Assembly: GCF_901905185.1 (NCBI RefSeq)
Contig: NZ_CABFMQ020000046.1
Location: 43,956-107,955, forward strand
Direction: 5' to 3'
DNA: 64,000 nt
Source: Methylocella tundrae
GTDB taxonomy: Bacteria > Pseudomonadota > Alphaproteobacteria > Rhizobiales > Beijerinckiaceae
Shown: piece by piece, positions 1-9,991 of the stretch
How positions within the stretch are numbered: position 1 is the first letter of the stretch
Layout: every line of letters begins with the position of its first letter
Program-made: the position numbers and the translations under genes
Notes under the pieces: model-generated
What the model was told of the DNA's origin: nothing
The model's input: only the letters and a program-made list of their open reading frames with translations
Database searches by the model: none

Positions 1-3000
1 AGCGTGTCGGCGAGATCGCGCGGCAGGGCTTCGCCGCCACACAGCATCCTGAGGCCGCGGCGCGGCGCAAATCCAGCCTCCGTCAGAATGCGCCAGAGCG
101 AGGGCGTCGCCTGGACGATGGTCGCCTGCGTCTTCTCGATCAGCGTGGCGAGGCCAAAGCCTCCCCGCACGTCATCCCTGCTCGCGATGACGACCGAGCC
201 GCCGGTGATCAGCGGCAGATAGAGCTCCAGCGCCGCGATGTCGAAGGAGATGGTCGTCGCCGCGACGAGAACGTCGCTTGGGCGAGCGTCGAGAGTCCGT
301 GCGATCGACCACAGAAGATTGGCGACCGAGCGATGGGCGATTTCAACGCCCTTCGGCGCGCCCGTCGATCCCGAGGTGAAGATGACGTAGCAGGGGCGTG
401 AAGCGTCGCTCTCGACGGCTGGAGCGCTCGACGGGCGGCTTGCGATAAGGCCCGCATCGGCGTCGATCCGCACCACCGGAATTCCCGGCGCCATAGCTCC
501 CATGAACGCATTGTCGCAGACGACCGCAGAGACGGCCGCATTGTCGAGGACAAGGCGCAGCCGCGCCGCCGGATGGCTTGGATCGAGCGGCACATAGGCG
601 CAGCCGGTCTTCATGATCGCCAGCAAGGCGATCAACATGTCGAGCGAACGCTCCGTCGCGACGCCTATGCGGGCGGACGGATCGCTGACGACGCCGCGCA
701 AATGATTGGCCAGCCGGTTGGCTCGTTCGTCCAGCTCCCGATAGCTGAGGGCGGCGTCGGCGAAGCGGGCGGCGACGGCGCCCGGCGTGCGCGCCGCCTG
801 AGCGGCGATGAGTTCATGCACGGGCCGCAGGTCGAGATCGTTCGCCGCGCTCCTGTTGAGCTCCTGCGTTAGCCAATGGCGCTCTTCAGTCGAGATCAGG
901 GGCAGCGCCGATATGGGCTGCGCAGGGCTCGCGGCGATTTCGCCGAGGAGCGTGCGATAATGGCCGATCCAGCGTTCGATCGTCGATTCATCGAAGAGGC
1001 CCGAATTATAGTCGCAGTCGACGCGCAGGCCGCCGTCCTGTTCCGTAACGTTGAAGAAGAGATCGAAGATAACCGCGCTTTTCGGATTCGATTGCGTCTC
1101 AATCTCGAGCCCCGCCACGTGGATCTTGTCGGCTATGCGCTCGAGATTGAATTGGGCCTCGACGAGGGGGCGACGCCCCGCCTCGCGCGGCAACGCCATC
1201 TTGCGAACCAGCGTGCCGAGCGTGAAGCTCTGGTTCTCATAGGCTGCGAGCACAATCTGGCCCGTCGCCGCCAGATGTTCGGCCATCGTCGTCTCAGCAG
1301 TCCAACGCCCGCGCAGCGGCAGGAAATTGACGCAATGGCCAACGAGATTATCGCCCTCGGCGAGAGATTGGCCAGCCGCGGGAATGCCGACGACGACTTC
1401 CTCCTGACCCGCGAGCCGGGCGAGCAGGGTTTCAAACGCCGCGAGCAAACCGACAAACAGGGTGCAGCCCTGACGCGCCGCCGCCTTGCGGAAAAGCTGG
1501 GTCAGCTCGGGATCGATCCTCCGGGTCAGAGTCGCGCCGGCAAAGCTTTTTTGCGCCTGGCGGGGATGATCCGTCGGCAGATCGAGCGCCGGCGGCGGCG
1601 GCGTGAACTGCGGCAGCCAGAAAGCCTCGACGACGGCTCCTTCCCGCGCCTGCCGCGCGCGTTCCTCGGCGCCGTAGCGGACAAATGACAGAGGCGTCGG
1701 CAGCTCAGCGGCCGCGCCCGAGACGCCGGCCTCATAAAGCTTGGTCACCTCATCGATAATGACATTGAACGACCAGCCGTCGCAGATGATGTGATGCGCC
1801 GTCACGACTAGCGCGTGATCATCCGCCGCGAAGCGAACCAGTTGCGCCCGCACGAGCGGCCCGTTGACAAGGTCAAAAGCCGTCCTCGCATCATGGGCGA
1901 GAAGGTCGCGCCAAGCGTCCTGCGCCGCCGGTCGTGACGTCCGCTCGAGATCGCGCTCGATAAGATCGAGTTCAAGCGAGGGCAGAATGCGCATGCGCTG
2001 GCCATCGGCCTGAAAGACCGCGCGCAAGGCGTCGTGCCGGGCGATCACCTCGTTCAGCGCTTTCGTCAAAGCATTGCGGTCGAGCCGGCCGCGAAGGCGC
2101 AACGTAACCGATTCATTGAAGGCGCATGAAGCCTCGTCCGAGAGCTGGGCAGAGAGCCAGATTTCTGTCTGCGCTTCGGTCAGCGGAACGTCGGTTTCAG
2201 GCTCCGGCCCTAGGCCGGGGGGCGCCGGCATGAAGTCGGATTTTTGCATCGTTATGATGGCGTCCTCGAACGCTTCGGCGATGGCTGCGATGTCGGCCTC
2301 GCTATGCGCCGTCGTCAGGAAGCAGGGATAATGCTCCTGCACATAGACGCCGCGTTCCAGCATGTGCGGATAGAACAGGCCAGCGTAGCGCGACACATTC
2401 GAGAGATTGAAGAAGAACAGGCTGCCGAAGGTCTCGATTTGAAAATCGAGGCCGCGCTTTTCCACGAATTCATTGAGGCGCTTGACGAGCGCGGCCGTGC
2501 GCGCGCTGACCCTCTCCTGTAGGGGCGGCCCCTGCTCCTTCAGATGGTTCAGCACCGCCCACACCGCCGCCATGACGAGCGGATGGCGCACGAAGGTTCC
2601 AGCGAAGAAGGTCATCCCGACTTCGGGATAAGAATCGTCGCCATAACTCCACATGCCGCCGTCGAGCGCGTCCATGAAGGCGGCCTTGCCGGCGAGAATG
2701 CCGACTGGAAGGCCGCCGCCGACGACCTTGCCGTAGGTCGCAAGATCGGCCCTGATGTCGAACAGGGCCTGCATGCCGCCAGGATGCATGCGAAAGCCGG
2801 TGACGACTTCATCAAAAATCAATGCCGAGCCCGAGCTTTCAGTTATGGCGCGGATTTCACGCAGAAACTCGACCGGCCGAAGTTCGGGATGGCGGCTTTG
2901 CACCGGCTCCACCAGCACCGCCGCGAGATCGTCCGCATGGGCGCGGATCCACTCGAGCGATTCCGGAGCGCCATAGGGCAGCACCACCATGTTCTCGACC

Positions 3001-6000
3001 GACTTGCCCGGAATGCCAGCCGCAGCGGGAATGGCGCGCGCGACGCCGGAGCGCAGCGTTCCTTTGACCAGAACCTCGTCGAACTGGCCGTGATAATCGC
3101 CGGTGAACGTTGCGATCGTGTTGCGGCCTGTCACCGTGCGGGCGATTCGCATCGCCGCCATGACGGCTTCGGACCCCGTGTTGCAGAAGGTGACCCGCTC
3201 ATTGCCCGTCATTTCGGCGAAAAGCGCCGCGACGCGCCCCGCGAGAGCCGATTGCGGCCCGATCGCGAAACCCTCGCGCAATTGTTCGGCGACGGCGTCG
3301 ACGACGAAGGGCGCCGCATGGCCGAAGAAAGTCTGGCCGTAGCCATTGACGAGATCGATGTAGGAATTGCCGTCGACGTCATAGATGCGCGAGCCCTTCG
3401 CGCGATCGCTGACGACGGGATAGACGAGATCCTTCCACTCCGAACGAAAGCCAGAGGCGGCGCGCGGATCGGCGAGAACCGACCGATATTGGGCCGTCAT
3501 CCGCTTGGATTGCGCCGTCCGTTCATTGAAGCGCGCAATGAGCTCGGCGAGGGCGCGCTGCTGCCTCTCATTCATGTCGACGGGCGGCGCGGAGCGGGAC
3601 GCCGCGATCATCTCGAAACGTGACTTCGGCTCGTTCGCGGTCGGCGCGGAAACCGCCAGGGAAATCGGCGCGGAAATCGGCGCTTTCGCCGCGGCGGCGG
3701 CCGCCCCTGCGGCCGGCTGAGGAGGAGCCGACATCGCCGAAGGGGCAGGAAGCGCGCCGGTCACGGGAGCGCCGCGCAAGGCCTCGAGTTGCTGCGCCAT
3801 AAGGCGGCTCATGACGTCGAGCTGTTCGCGGATCACCTGCTCGACGCCAGCCGATCCGGGGGCGGGCGGCGCGTTAGACGCCGCTTGCGACAGGGAGGGC
3901 TGCGCGGCGGCTGCCGGCGCCGGCGCTGACTGAGTGAGGGCGGTGGGAACCGCCGTGGCGGCTTGCGGGGCGTGCAGTTCGGGCGGCAAATTCGCCTCGA
4001 GGTGAGCGGTGAGCGCCGGGATCGTAGAGAGATCGCCAAGCAATTGCCTGAAAGTCAGCTTGGCTTTGAATTCACGCTGCAGCTGCTGTGTCGCCTGGCT
4101 GAGGAACAAGGAGTCGAAGCCCATCTCAAGGAAGGTCGTCTCCGGCGCAAGATCGGCGATAGCCTCGCCCGACAAAGCTTCGAAAAGCTCCACCACGCGT
4201 TGATGCAGGCTCGCGCTCGTTGCGGCGGATGCGGCCGTGGAATCGCTTTGAGTCGGAGTAATGGGCGCTGCGGTCATGGGCGGGGAAATCTCTGGAAAAG
4301 ATGTTTCAAACAAAGAGGCCTGGGGCAAAATTGTTCCTGTGAACGCGGCGTCGCGTGAAAATAACTCACGAACCTCGGCTGAGGCTGACGTGGAAAGGGA
4401 GGGAGCCGGGGCCTGGCGCTCATTGACCCGCTCGACGGGCGGCGCGTCGATCCAGTGACGGACGCGCTCGAATGGATAGGCTGGCAGAGAAACCCGGCGC
4501 CGTTTGGCGTCGGAATGGACGCCGCGCCAATCGATCGGAACGCCGGCGCACCAGAGCTGCGCGGTCGAGCGCGCGATGACCTCGCTGTCGGAGGCTTCGC
4601 GCGCCGCGTCCGGCAGCGAGGCGAGCACGGCGTCGGGCGCGCTTCCCGCCCCACCCTGCCGCGCGAGCGTCGAGAGGGTCACGCCAGGGCCGGCCTCGAG
4701 CAGAATGGCGTCTGGTCCGGCCTCGCGCAGCAGCGTCGCGAGCCCGGCGGCAAAGCGCACCGGGGCGCGGCAATGGGTCGCCCAGTAATCGGGGGAGGTC
4801 GCCTCGGAGGCGGTCAGCCACTCTCCCGTCGTCGACGAAATCAGGCGCATCGCGGGAGGCGCGAGCCGAACGCCCGCAAATTGCTCGCGCAGGGCTTTCG
4901 CGGCCGGCTCCATCATCGGCGAGTGGAACGCGTGCGAGGTATGCAGGCGGCGCGTCATCACGCCCCGCGCGGAGAGTTCGGCGTCGAGTTCGGCGATGGC
5001 GTCGTCGGGGCCAGCCGCGACGCAGAGCTTTGGTCCATTGATCGCGGCGAGCGCCAGAGACTCTTGCAGGAAAGGCGTCAATTCGGCTTCCGGCAGGCGC
5101 ACCGCCATCATGGAGCCGCGCGGCATTTCCTGCATCAGACGGCCGCGCGCGGCGATCAGACGAAGCGCATCCTCATGCGAGAATACGCCGGCGAGGCAGG
5201 CACCGACGAATTCGCCGACGCTGTGGCCGATCATCATCTGCGGCGTCACGCCGATGCTCCGCCACAACGCCGCCAGAGCATAGCCGACGGCGAACAGGGC
5301 GGGTTGCGCGATTTCGGTCGCCTGCAGCCCTTCCGCGTCGGCGCGCTCCCCGGTCTCGCCATAGAGGAGCGCGCAGAGGTCCGCGCCGAGCGCCGGACGC
5401 AAAATCTCCGCGCTGCGGCGCATGCTCTCGCGGAACACCGTCTCGGTCCGATAGAGCTCCAATCCCATGGCCGGATATTGCGCGCCCTGCCCGGGGAACA
5501 TGAAAGCGAGCGTTCGCGCGCCGCGCGGCTCGCCCGTGATCAAGCCCTTCCCCGACTCGAGGCCCGCCGCCGCCGATTCGAGATCGCCGACGGCAACCGC
5601 CGCGCGATGGCTGAAAGCGCGCCGCCCGGCCTGCGTCGTATAAGCGACGTCGGCCAGCGTCAGCTCAGGATGAGATTGAAGATGCGCGGCCAGATTGCGC
5701 CGCGCCGTTTCAAGAGCGATGGCGCTGCGCGCCGAAACGCAGATAATCTGCGCCGGCCGCCGGGTCGGTTCCGAAAAGGCCAAAGGGGCCTCCTCCAGCA
5801 CGGCATGCGCATTGGTGCCGCCGACCCCGAAGGCGCTGACCCCGGCTCGGCGCGGTTCGTCGCCGCGTGGCCATTCGCGCCATGTGTCATTGACGTAGAA
5901 AGGCCCGCCCTCGAAAGCGATATGCGGATTGGGAGTCTCAAAAAACAGCGTCGCCGGCAGTTGCCGGTCCTGCAGGGCGAGCGCCGTCTTGATGAGGCCA

Positions 6001-7121
6001 GTGACGCCGGCGGCCGCGTCGAGATGACCGACGTTCGGCTTCACCGATCCGAGCGCGCAAAAGCCGACATCCTCAGTGCTGGCGCGGAAGGCGCGGGTCA
6101 GGCCCGCGACTTCGATCGGATCGCCGAGCGGCGTCGCCGTCCCGTGACACTCCACATAGCTGATCGACCGCGCATCGACCTCGGCGTTCGCCAGAGCCGC
6201 CGCGATCACCTCCCATTGGCCGTTGACGCTCGGCGCCGTGAAGCCGGCCCGCGCGGCGCCGTCATTGTTCAGCGCGGCGCCGCGAATCACCGCGTAGATA
6301 TGATCGCCGTCAGCAATCGCGTCCTCGACCCGCTTCAACAGAACGACGCCGGCGCCGCTGCCGAATACGGTGCCGTCCGCTTTGGCGTCGAAGGTGCGCA
6401 CGCGCCCCGTCGGCGACACCATGGCGCCCTCGACCGCGAGATAGCCCCGGCGCTGCGGCAGCGTGATCGAGACGCCGCCCGCGAGCGCCATGTCGGATTC
6501 AAAAAGCAACAGGCTCTGGCACGCCTGCGCTATGGCGACGAGCGATGTCGAACAGGCGGTCTGCACCGTCATCGCCGGTCCGCGCAAGCCGAGCTTGTAG
6601 GAGACGCGCGTCGCAAAAACATCCGGCAAGGCGCCGATCAGTTCGCCGTAGCTGCCGACCTGATAATTGCTGGTGAAAAGCTCGACCGCCGCGCGATCCT
6701 GGAGAACGTTGCGCAGAAAATAGGTGCTCATGCTGCAGCCGGCGAAGACGCCGATCGCGTCCTTGTAGGCGGCCGGATCGTAGCCTGCGTCCTCCAGCGC
6801 ATGCCAGGCGCATTCGAGGAACACGCGGTGCTGAGGATCGGTGAGTTCAGCCTCGCGCGCGTGCATGCCGAAGAAGCCCGCGTCGAACTCCTCGACGCCC
6901 TCGATCACCGAGCGCGCGCGGACGAAATTCGGATCGCCGCGAACGCTTGCGTCGAAAGCGTCCTCGAGCTCCGCATCGGTGAAATGGCTGATCGATTCGA
7001 CGCCCGCGCGCAAGTTACGCCAGAACGAGGCGACATCGGCGGCGCCGGGAAACCGGCCGGCCATGCCAATGATGGCGATCCCCGGCGGAGCCGGCGAAGG
7101 GGCGGATGCGTTCTCTTTCAT
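1..7121 (-). CDS. Hybrid PKS-NRPS, KS-AT-ACP-aminotransferase-C-A, C-terminus beyond window
   Basis: Large assembly-line enzyme; at least 2373 residues are visible and the frame stays open to base 1. Domains in order: ketosynthase at about 13-430, with Cys190 in TACSTS, His326 in HGTATP and His366 in NVGHLD; acyltransferase at about 540-840, with Ser634 in GHSVG and HAFH at 730-733, the malonyl-CoA signature; ACP with Ser1004 in GFDSL; an Ala/Pro-rich linker at about 1035-1180; a class III PLP aminotransferase at about 1190-1610 with Lys1465 in TYGKVVGGG; a condensation domain with HHIICDG at 1776-1782; and an adenylation domain from about 2080, cut by the window edge. No ketoreductase, dehydratase or methyltransferase is seen. 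The order matches iturin/mycosubtilin MycA and microcystin McyE, where the aminotransferase turns a beta-keto thioester into a beta-amino one (family knowledge). The visible A-domain code positions read D-I-L-Q-L-G, the start of the glycine code. The ATG lies 10 bases after the upstream A-PCP gene, so the two are co-transcribed. Confidence 0.93.
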   Translation of the reverse strand, partial: MKENASAPSPAPPGIAIIGMAGRFPGAADVASFWRNLRAGVESISHFTDAELEDAFDASVRGDPNFVRARSVIEGVEEFDAGFFGMHAREAELTDPQHRVFLECAWHALEDAGYDPAAYKDAIGVFAGCSMSTYFLRNVLQDRAAVELFTSNYQVGSYGELIGALPDVFATRVSYKLGLRGPAMTVQTACSTSLVAIAQACQSLLLFESDMALAGGVSITLPQRRGYLAVEGAMVSPTGRVRTFDAKADGTVFGSGAGVVLLKRVEDAIADGDHIYAVIRGAALNNDGAARAGFTAPSVNGQWEVIAAALANAEVDARSISYVECHGTATPLGDPIEVAGLTRAFRASTEDVGFCALGSVKPNVGHLDAAAGVTGLIKTALALQDRQLPATLFFETPNPHIAFEGGPFYVNDTWREWPRGDEPRRAGVSAFGVGGTNAHAVLEEAPLAFSEPTRRPAQIICVSARSAIALETARRNLAAHLQSHPELTLADVAYTTQAGRRAFSHRAAVAVGDLESAAAGLESGKGLITGEPRGARTLAFMFPGQGAQYPAMGLELYRTETVFRESMRRSAEILRPALGADLCALLYGETGERADAEGLQATEIAQPALFAVGYALAALWRSIGVTPQMMIGHSVGEFVGACLAGVFSHEDALRLIAARGRLMQEMPRGSMMAVRLPEAELTPFLQESLALAAINGPKLCVAAGPDDAIAELDAELSARGVMTRRLHTSHAFHSPMMEPAAKALREQFAGVRLAPPAMRLISSTTGEWLTASEATSPDYWATHCRAPVRFAAGLATLLREAGPDAILLEAGPGVTLSTLARQGGAGSAPDAVLASLPDAAREASDSEVIARSTAQLWCAGVPIDWRGVHSDAKRRRVSLPAYPFERVRHWIDAPPVERVNERQAPAPSLSTSASAEVRELFSRDAAFTGTILPQASLFETSFPEISPPMTAAPITPTQSDSTAASAATSASLHQRVVELFEALSGEAIADLAPETTFLEMGFDSLFLSQATQQLQREFKAKLTFRQLLGDLSTIPALTAHLEANLPPELHAPQAATAVPTALTQSAPAPAAAAQPSLSQAASNAPPAPGSAGVEQVIREQLDVMSRLMAQQLEALRGAPVTGALPAPSAMSAPPQPAAGAAAAAAKAPISAPISLAVSAPTANEPKSRFEMIAASRSAPPVDMNERQQRALAELIARFNERTAQSKRMTAQYRSVLADPRAASGFRSEWKDLVYPVVSDRAKGSRIYDVDGNSYIDLVNGYGQTFFGHAAPFVVDAVAEQLREGFAIGPQSALAGRVAALFAEMTGNERVTFCNTGSEAVMAAMRIARTVTGRNTIATFTGDYHGQFDEVLVKGTLRSGVARAIPAAAGIPGKSVENMVVLPYGAPESLEWIRAHADDLAAVLVEPVQSRHPELRPVEFLREIRAITESSGSALIFDEVVTGFRMHPGGMQALFDIRADLATYGKVVGGGLPVGILAGKAAFMDALDGGMWSYGDDSYPEVGMTFFAGTFVRHPLVMAAVWAVLNHLKEQGPPLQERVSARTAALVKRLNEFVEKRGLDFQIETFGSLFFFNLSNVSRYAGLFYPHMLERGVYVQEHYPCFLTTAHSEADIAAIAEAFEDAIITMQKSDFMPAPPGLGPEPETDVPLTEAQTEIWLSAQLSDEASCAFNESVTLRLRGRLDRNALTKALNEVIARHDALRAVFQADGQRMRILPSLELDLIERDLERTSRPAAQDAWRDLLAHDARTAFDLVNGPLVRAQLVRFAADDHALVVTAHHIICDGWSFNVIIDEVTKLYEAGVSGAAAELPTPLSFVRYGAEERARQAREGAVVEAFWLPQFTPPPPALDLPTDHPRQAQKSFAGATLTRRIDPELTQLFRKAAARQGCTLFVGLLAAFETLLARLAGQEEVVVGIPAAGQSLAEGDNLVGHCVNFLPLRGRWTAETTMAEHLAATGQIVLAAYENQSFTLGTLVRKMALPREAGRRPLVEAQFNLERIADKIHVAGLEIETQSNPKSAVIFDLFFNVTEQDGGLRVDCDYNSGLFDESTIERWIGHYRTLLGEIAASPAQPISALPLISTEERHWLTQELNRSAANDLDLRPVHELIAAQAARTPGAVAARFADAALSYRELDERANRLANHLRGVVSDPSARIGVATERSLDMLIALLAIMKTGCAYVPLDPSHPAARLRLVLDNAAVSAVVCDNAFMGAMAPGIPVVRIDADAGLIASRPSSAPAVESDASRPCYVIFTSGSTGAPKGVEIAHRSVANLLWSIARTLDARPSDVLVAATTISFDIAALELYLPLITGGSVVIASRDDVRGGFGLATLIEKTQATIVQATPSLWRILTEAGFAPRRGLRMLCGGEALPRDLADT

Positions 7122-7131
7122 GGCGTTTGCT

Positions 7132-9105
7132 CTATGATGCCGAAACCACGCGACGGCGGGAGGCGCGCTTGAGCGCCTCGGCCTGACGCGCCTTGCGGCT
7201 GTTGAGATCGTCGACGGCGACTCTGTCTGTCGAGGCCTCAGCGCCCTTGCCCGCGGCGGACGCATCAAGGCTTTGCAGATGCGCCGCGAGCGAACGGATG
7301 GTCGTAAATTCGAAGAGGGCGGTCATCGGCACATCACAGAAGAAGCGCGCCTTGATTTCCTCTTGCAACGCCATCACGTCGAGCGAAGCGCCGCCGAGAT
7401 CGAAAAAATTTGCGTCGACTCCGACGGAATCCGTTTTCAACAGCCGGCTCCAGACCCCGGCGAGCGTCGCCTCGATGGCGTTCAGATCCTGCGCGACGGC
7501 AGGCGCCGCCGCCCTTGCGCCGACGAATTCGGGAAGCGACGCGCGATCGACCTTGCCATTGGGCGTGCGCGGCAAATCGCGCAGCACGACGAAATGCGCC
7601 GGGACCAAATGGTCTGGAGCAAGATCAAGCATGTGCCGCCGCAACGCCTCTGGATCGATTGATGAGTGTGAGCTGACATATGCGATGATCTGCCGATCCC
7701 CGTCTGTGCGCTTGCGCACCTGCACGGCCGCGTCGGCGACCTGCGGCAGTCGCCGCAACAGCGCTTCGACCTCGTCAAGCTCGACCCTTTTGCCGAAAAT
7801 CTTCACCTGGCGATCGACGCGGCCGGTGAAGTCGATGACACCATCCACCCGGCGCCGGACGAGATCGCCTGTCCGGTACATCAGTTGACCCGGCTCCCCG
7901 CAGAAAGGATCGGGCAGAAACTTTTCGGCGGTGAGCTCCGGCCGCTTCAGATAGCCGAGCGCCACGCCATCGCCGGCCGCGAACAGTTCGCCCTCCTCAC
8001 CAGCCGGCACGGGCCGCAGGTTTTGATCCAGCACATAGACGCGGGTGTGCTCGATTGGCCGCCCGATCGGCGCCGCCGCATCCGCGCTGAAATCTCGCGG
8101 CAGATCGTAGCAGCAGGTGAAAGTTGTGTTTTCCGTCGGGCCATAACCGTTGACGAGACGGCATTGCGGCAGCGCGTCGAGCACGCGCCTGACATGTCGC
8201 GGCGACAGCACGTCGCCGCCGGCGATCAGCTGGCGCAGCGACCGTAGAATCTCGATCTGATGATCGACGATCGCATGAAAAAGGCTGGCGGTGAACCAGG
8301 CCGTCGTCACGCCGCCTTCGCGGATGGCGGCGCCGATTTCATTGAAGCTCGGATGCGCGGCGCCAACAATGGCGAGCGCGGCTCCGTTGAGCAAGGGGCT
8401 CCAGATTTCGAATGTCGACGCATCGAAGGCCAATGGCGCGAGATGCAGGACAACATCATGCCGGCCGAGGTCGACGAAGCTGTTGAAGGCAAGGCGGGTC
8501 ACGCCGCGGTGGGGAACCATGACCCCTTTCGGCCGCCCGGTCGTCCCCGAAGTGTACATGACATAGGCAAGATCATCGCCCGCGACGGTTTCCGCCAGCG
8601 CGCCGCCGCTCTCGCGCGCGATGGCCTCTTCTTCCGCGTCCATCAAAAGAGTTGGCGCCGTCCATGGAAGCGCCGCCGGCGAGAACGCGACGCCGTCGGC
8701 GGGCGATCGGGCTTTGGAAAACATGTGCGAGGCCGAAACCACGATGAATGGCTCAGCGTCCGACGCGATAAAGGCGAGATGATCGGCCGGATAGGCAGGG
8801 TCAAGCGGCGCAAAGGCGGCGCCCGCCTTCAGAACGCCAAGCATCGCAATGATCGCTTCGGGCGATCGCGATAGAAACAATCCGACGATCGCGCCGGGAC
8901 GAATCCCTCTCGACGTCAAGAACCTGGCGAACTGGTTCGACTTTCGATCGAGCTCCGAATATGAAAGAGCACGACCGTCATATAAAACCGCCGCATGGTC
9001 CGGGTGGTCACGCGCGACTTCAATAAAAAAGGAATGAATTGTCCGGCGCACATCGAAAGCAGCCACGTCGGAATTCCCGTCTCTGCGTCCAGAATGGTGA
9101 AACAT
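7132..9105 (-). CDS. NRPS adenylation-PCP loading protein, predicted valine-activating
   Basis: Stand-alone initiation module of 657 residues: an adenylation domain followed by a peptidyl carrier protein. Visible A-domain motifs are YTSGTTGRPKG, FDASTFEIW, NGYGPTE, YRTGDL and PNGKVDR. The carrier Ser574 lies in LGGASL. Reading the ten specificity positions by alignment to GrsA gives D-A-F-W-I-G-G-T-F-K, the classical valine code (established knowledge, recalled). After the PCP comes a basic helical tail of about 40 residues that could dock to the downstream KS protein (inference). The frame could open at a TTG at 9132, but ATG 9105 is preceded by GGAGAGG at 8 bases, so that start is preferred. 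There is no condensation domain, so it most likely loads the first amino acid for the PKS-NRPS encoded directly downstream. Confidence 0.92.
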   Translation of the reverse strand: MFHHSGRRDGNSDVAAFDVRRTIHSFFIEVARDHPDHAAVLYDGRALSYSELDRKSNQFARFLTSRGIRPGAIVGLFLSRSPEAIIAMLGVLKAGAAFAPLDPAYPADHLAFIASDAEPFIVVSASHMFSKARSPADGVAFSPAALPWTAPTLLMDAEEEAIARESGGALAETVAGDDLAYVMYTSGTTGRPKGVMVPHRGVTRLAFNSFVDLGRHDVVLHLAPLAFDASTFEIWSPLLNGAALAIVGAAHPSFNEIGAAIREGGVTTAWFTASLFHAIVDHQIEILRSLRQLIAGGDVLSPRHVRRVLDALPQCRLVNGYGPTENTTFTCCYDLPRDFSADAAAPIGRPIEHTRVYVLDQNLRPVPAGEEGELFAAGDGVALGYLKRPELTAEKFLPDPFCGEPGQLMYRTGDLVRRRVDGVIDFTGRVDRQVKIFGKRVELDEVEALLRRLPQVADAAVQVRKRTDGDRQIIAYVSSHSSIDPEALRRHMLDLAPDHLVPAHFVVLRDLPRTPNGKVDRASLPEFVGARAAAPAVAQDLNAIEATLAGVWSRLLKTDSVGVDANFFDLGGASLDVMALQEEIKARFFCDVPMTALFEFTTIRSLAAHLQSLDASAAGKGAEASTDRVAVDDLNSRKARQAEALKRASRRRVVSAS

Positions 9106-9991
9106 GGCAACAACCTCTCCATTCAGGGACAACGCCGGATAGCTCCCAACGAGACTCCCAAGAGACAGCGACCGTTCGCACCTTTGGAAACTGCGCCGCG
9201 GATGTTTTCGAGTTGAGACTTAAGCCATTGATTAATAATAACTCTCCAACACACTATATATTCGCTTTGAAAACCGGCCAACTCTTTTTGGCAATATGGC
9301 GAAAATGTGTTTCTCATGCGGGAATACGTCCAATCGAGATCAATGAATTGTTTTGACGCGCGCCCGGGCAAAGACTCTCCGGGAGGTCCCTCGTGGGCAA
9401 AGCCCGACCCTTGCGAAAACTCATTCAGCGCTCCAATTAGTCGTCGATCAATCCGGCGAACGACGCATGCCGCCTCTCGCGGAAAGAGCGTGGGTGTAGC
9501 TGTCGCGCGCCCTCCCAATTCGCAAAAATAGGTGGACAAAGAGCCGCCCGAATGGACGCAATTCTACTAAATCCCGCTATCCTGGGAGACTCCGCGCTTA
9601 AATAGATTAGTCAAAAAATTAGGCCTTAATGCCTCGATCTGAAACCGATCCGGTCAATAAATTTAAGCTCTAAATAATAATTAGTGTTAAATGTGATTAT
9701 TCATCATGGCTTCGTAGTTTCCCCGGCTGAGGAGTGCGGCCACTCAAGATGAAACCACGCGTAAACACTACCATATACCATTTACCGATACAAATGATGG
9801 CTTGTCCATAATTGTCCCGCAGCGATGTCGGCGCGCTCCTGGCGGAGGGCTAGCAAGAGCCGCCCCTATCGGGGCGGCGTAAACTGCGCCAAGCCGTGGT
9901 ATGACGTTGGACGACAGGCGCGGACCGCCAACTGCGCGCCGCGCAGGCTTGAGACGGGCCCCGCTTCGGATCAACCCCGTAAGGATATGCG
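9106..9991. other. Intergenic region between the divergent NRPS and DUF983 genes
   Basis: This 886-base stretch separates the minus-strand NRPS operon from the plus-strand housekeeping run. It is clearly richer in A and T than its surroundings, especially at about 9220-9330 and 9590-9800. No frame in it has a ribosome site or a recognisable protein. It presumably holds the promoter of the NRPS genes and that of DUF983. I see no lux box or other operator I can name. Confidence 0.5.
9859..9878. terminator. GC-rich hairpin, possible terminator or stable intergenic stem
   Basis: GCCGCCCC at 9859-9866 pairs perfectly with GGGGCGGC at 9871-9878 around the loop TATC. Neither flank has a run of T, so an intrinsic terminator is not well supported on either strand. 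It sits about 110 bases before the DUF983 start. Confidence 0.3.

Noticed and set aside
4455..7172. 905-codon open frame on the plus strand
   Set aside because: It lies wholly antisense to the KS-AT-ACP coding frame, is extremely Arg/Ala/Gly-rich and has no domain; it arises from high GC codon bias.
9123..9539. 138-codon minus-strand frame upstream of the A-PCP gene
   Set aside because: No ribosome site, no recognisable domain, and it overlaps the likely promoter region.
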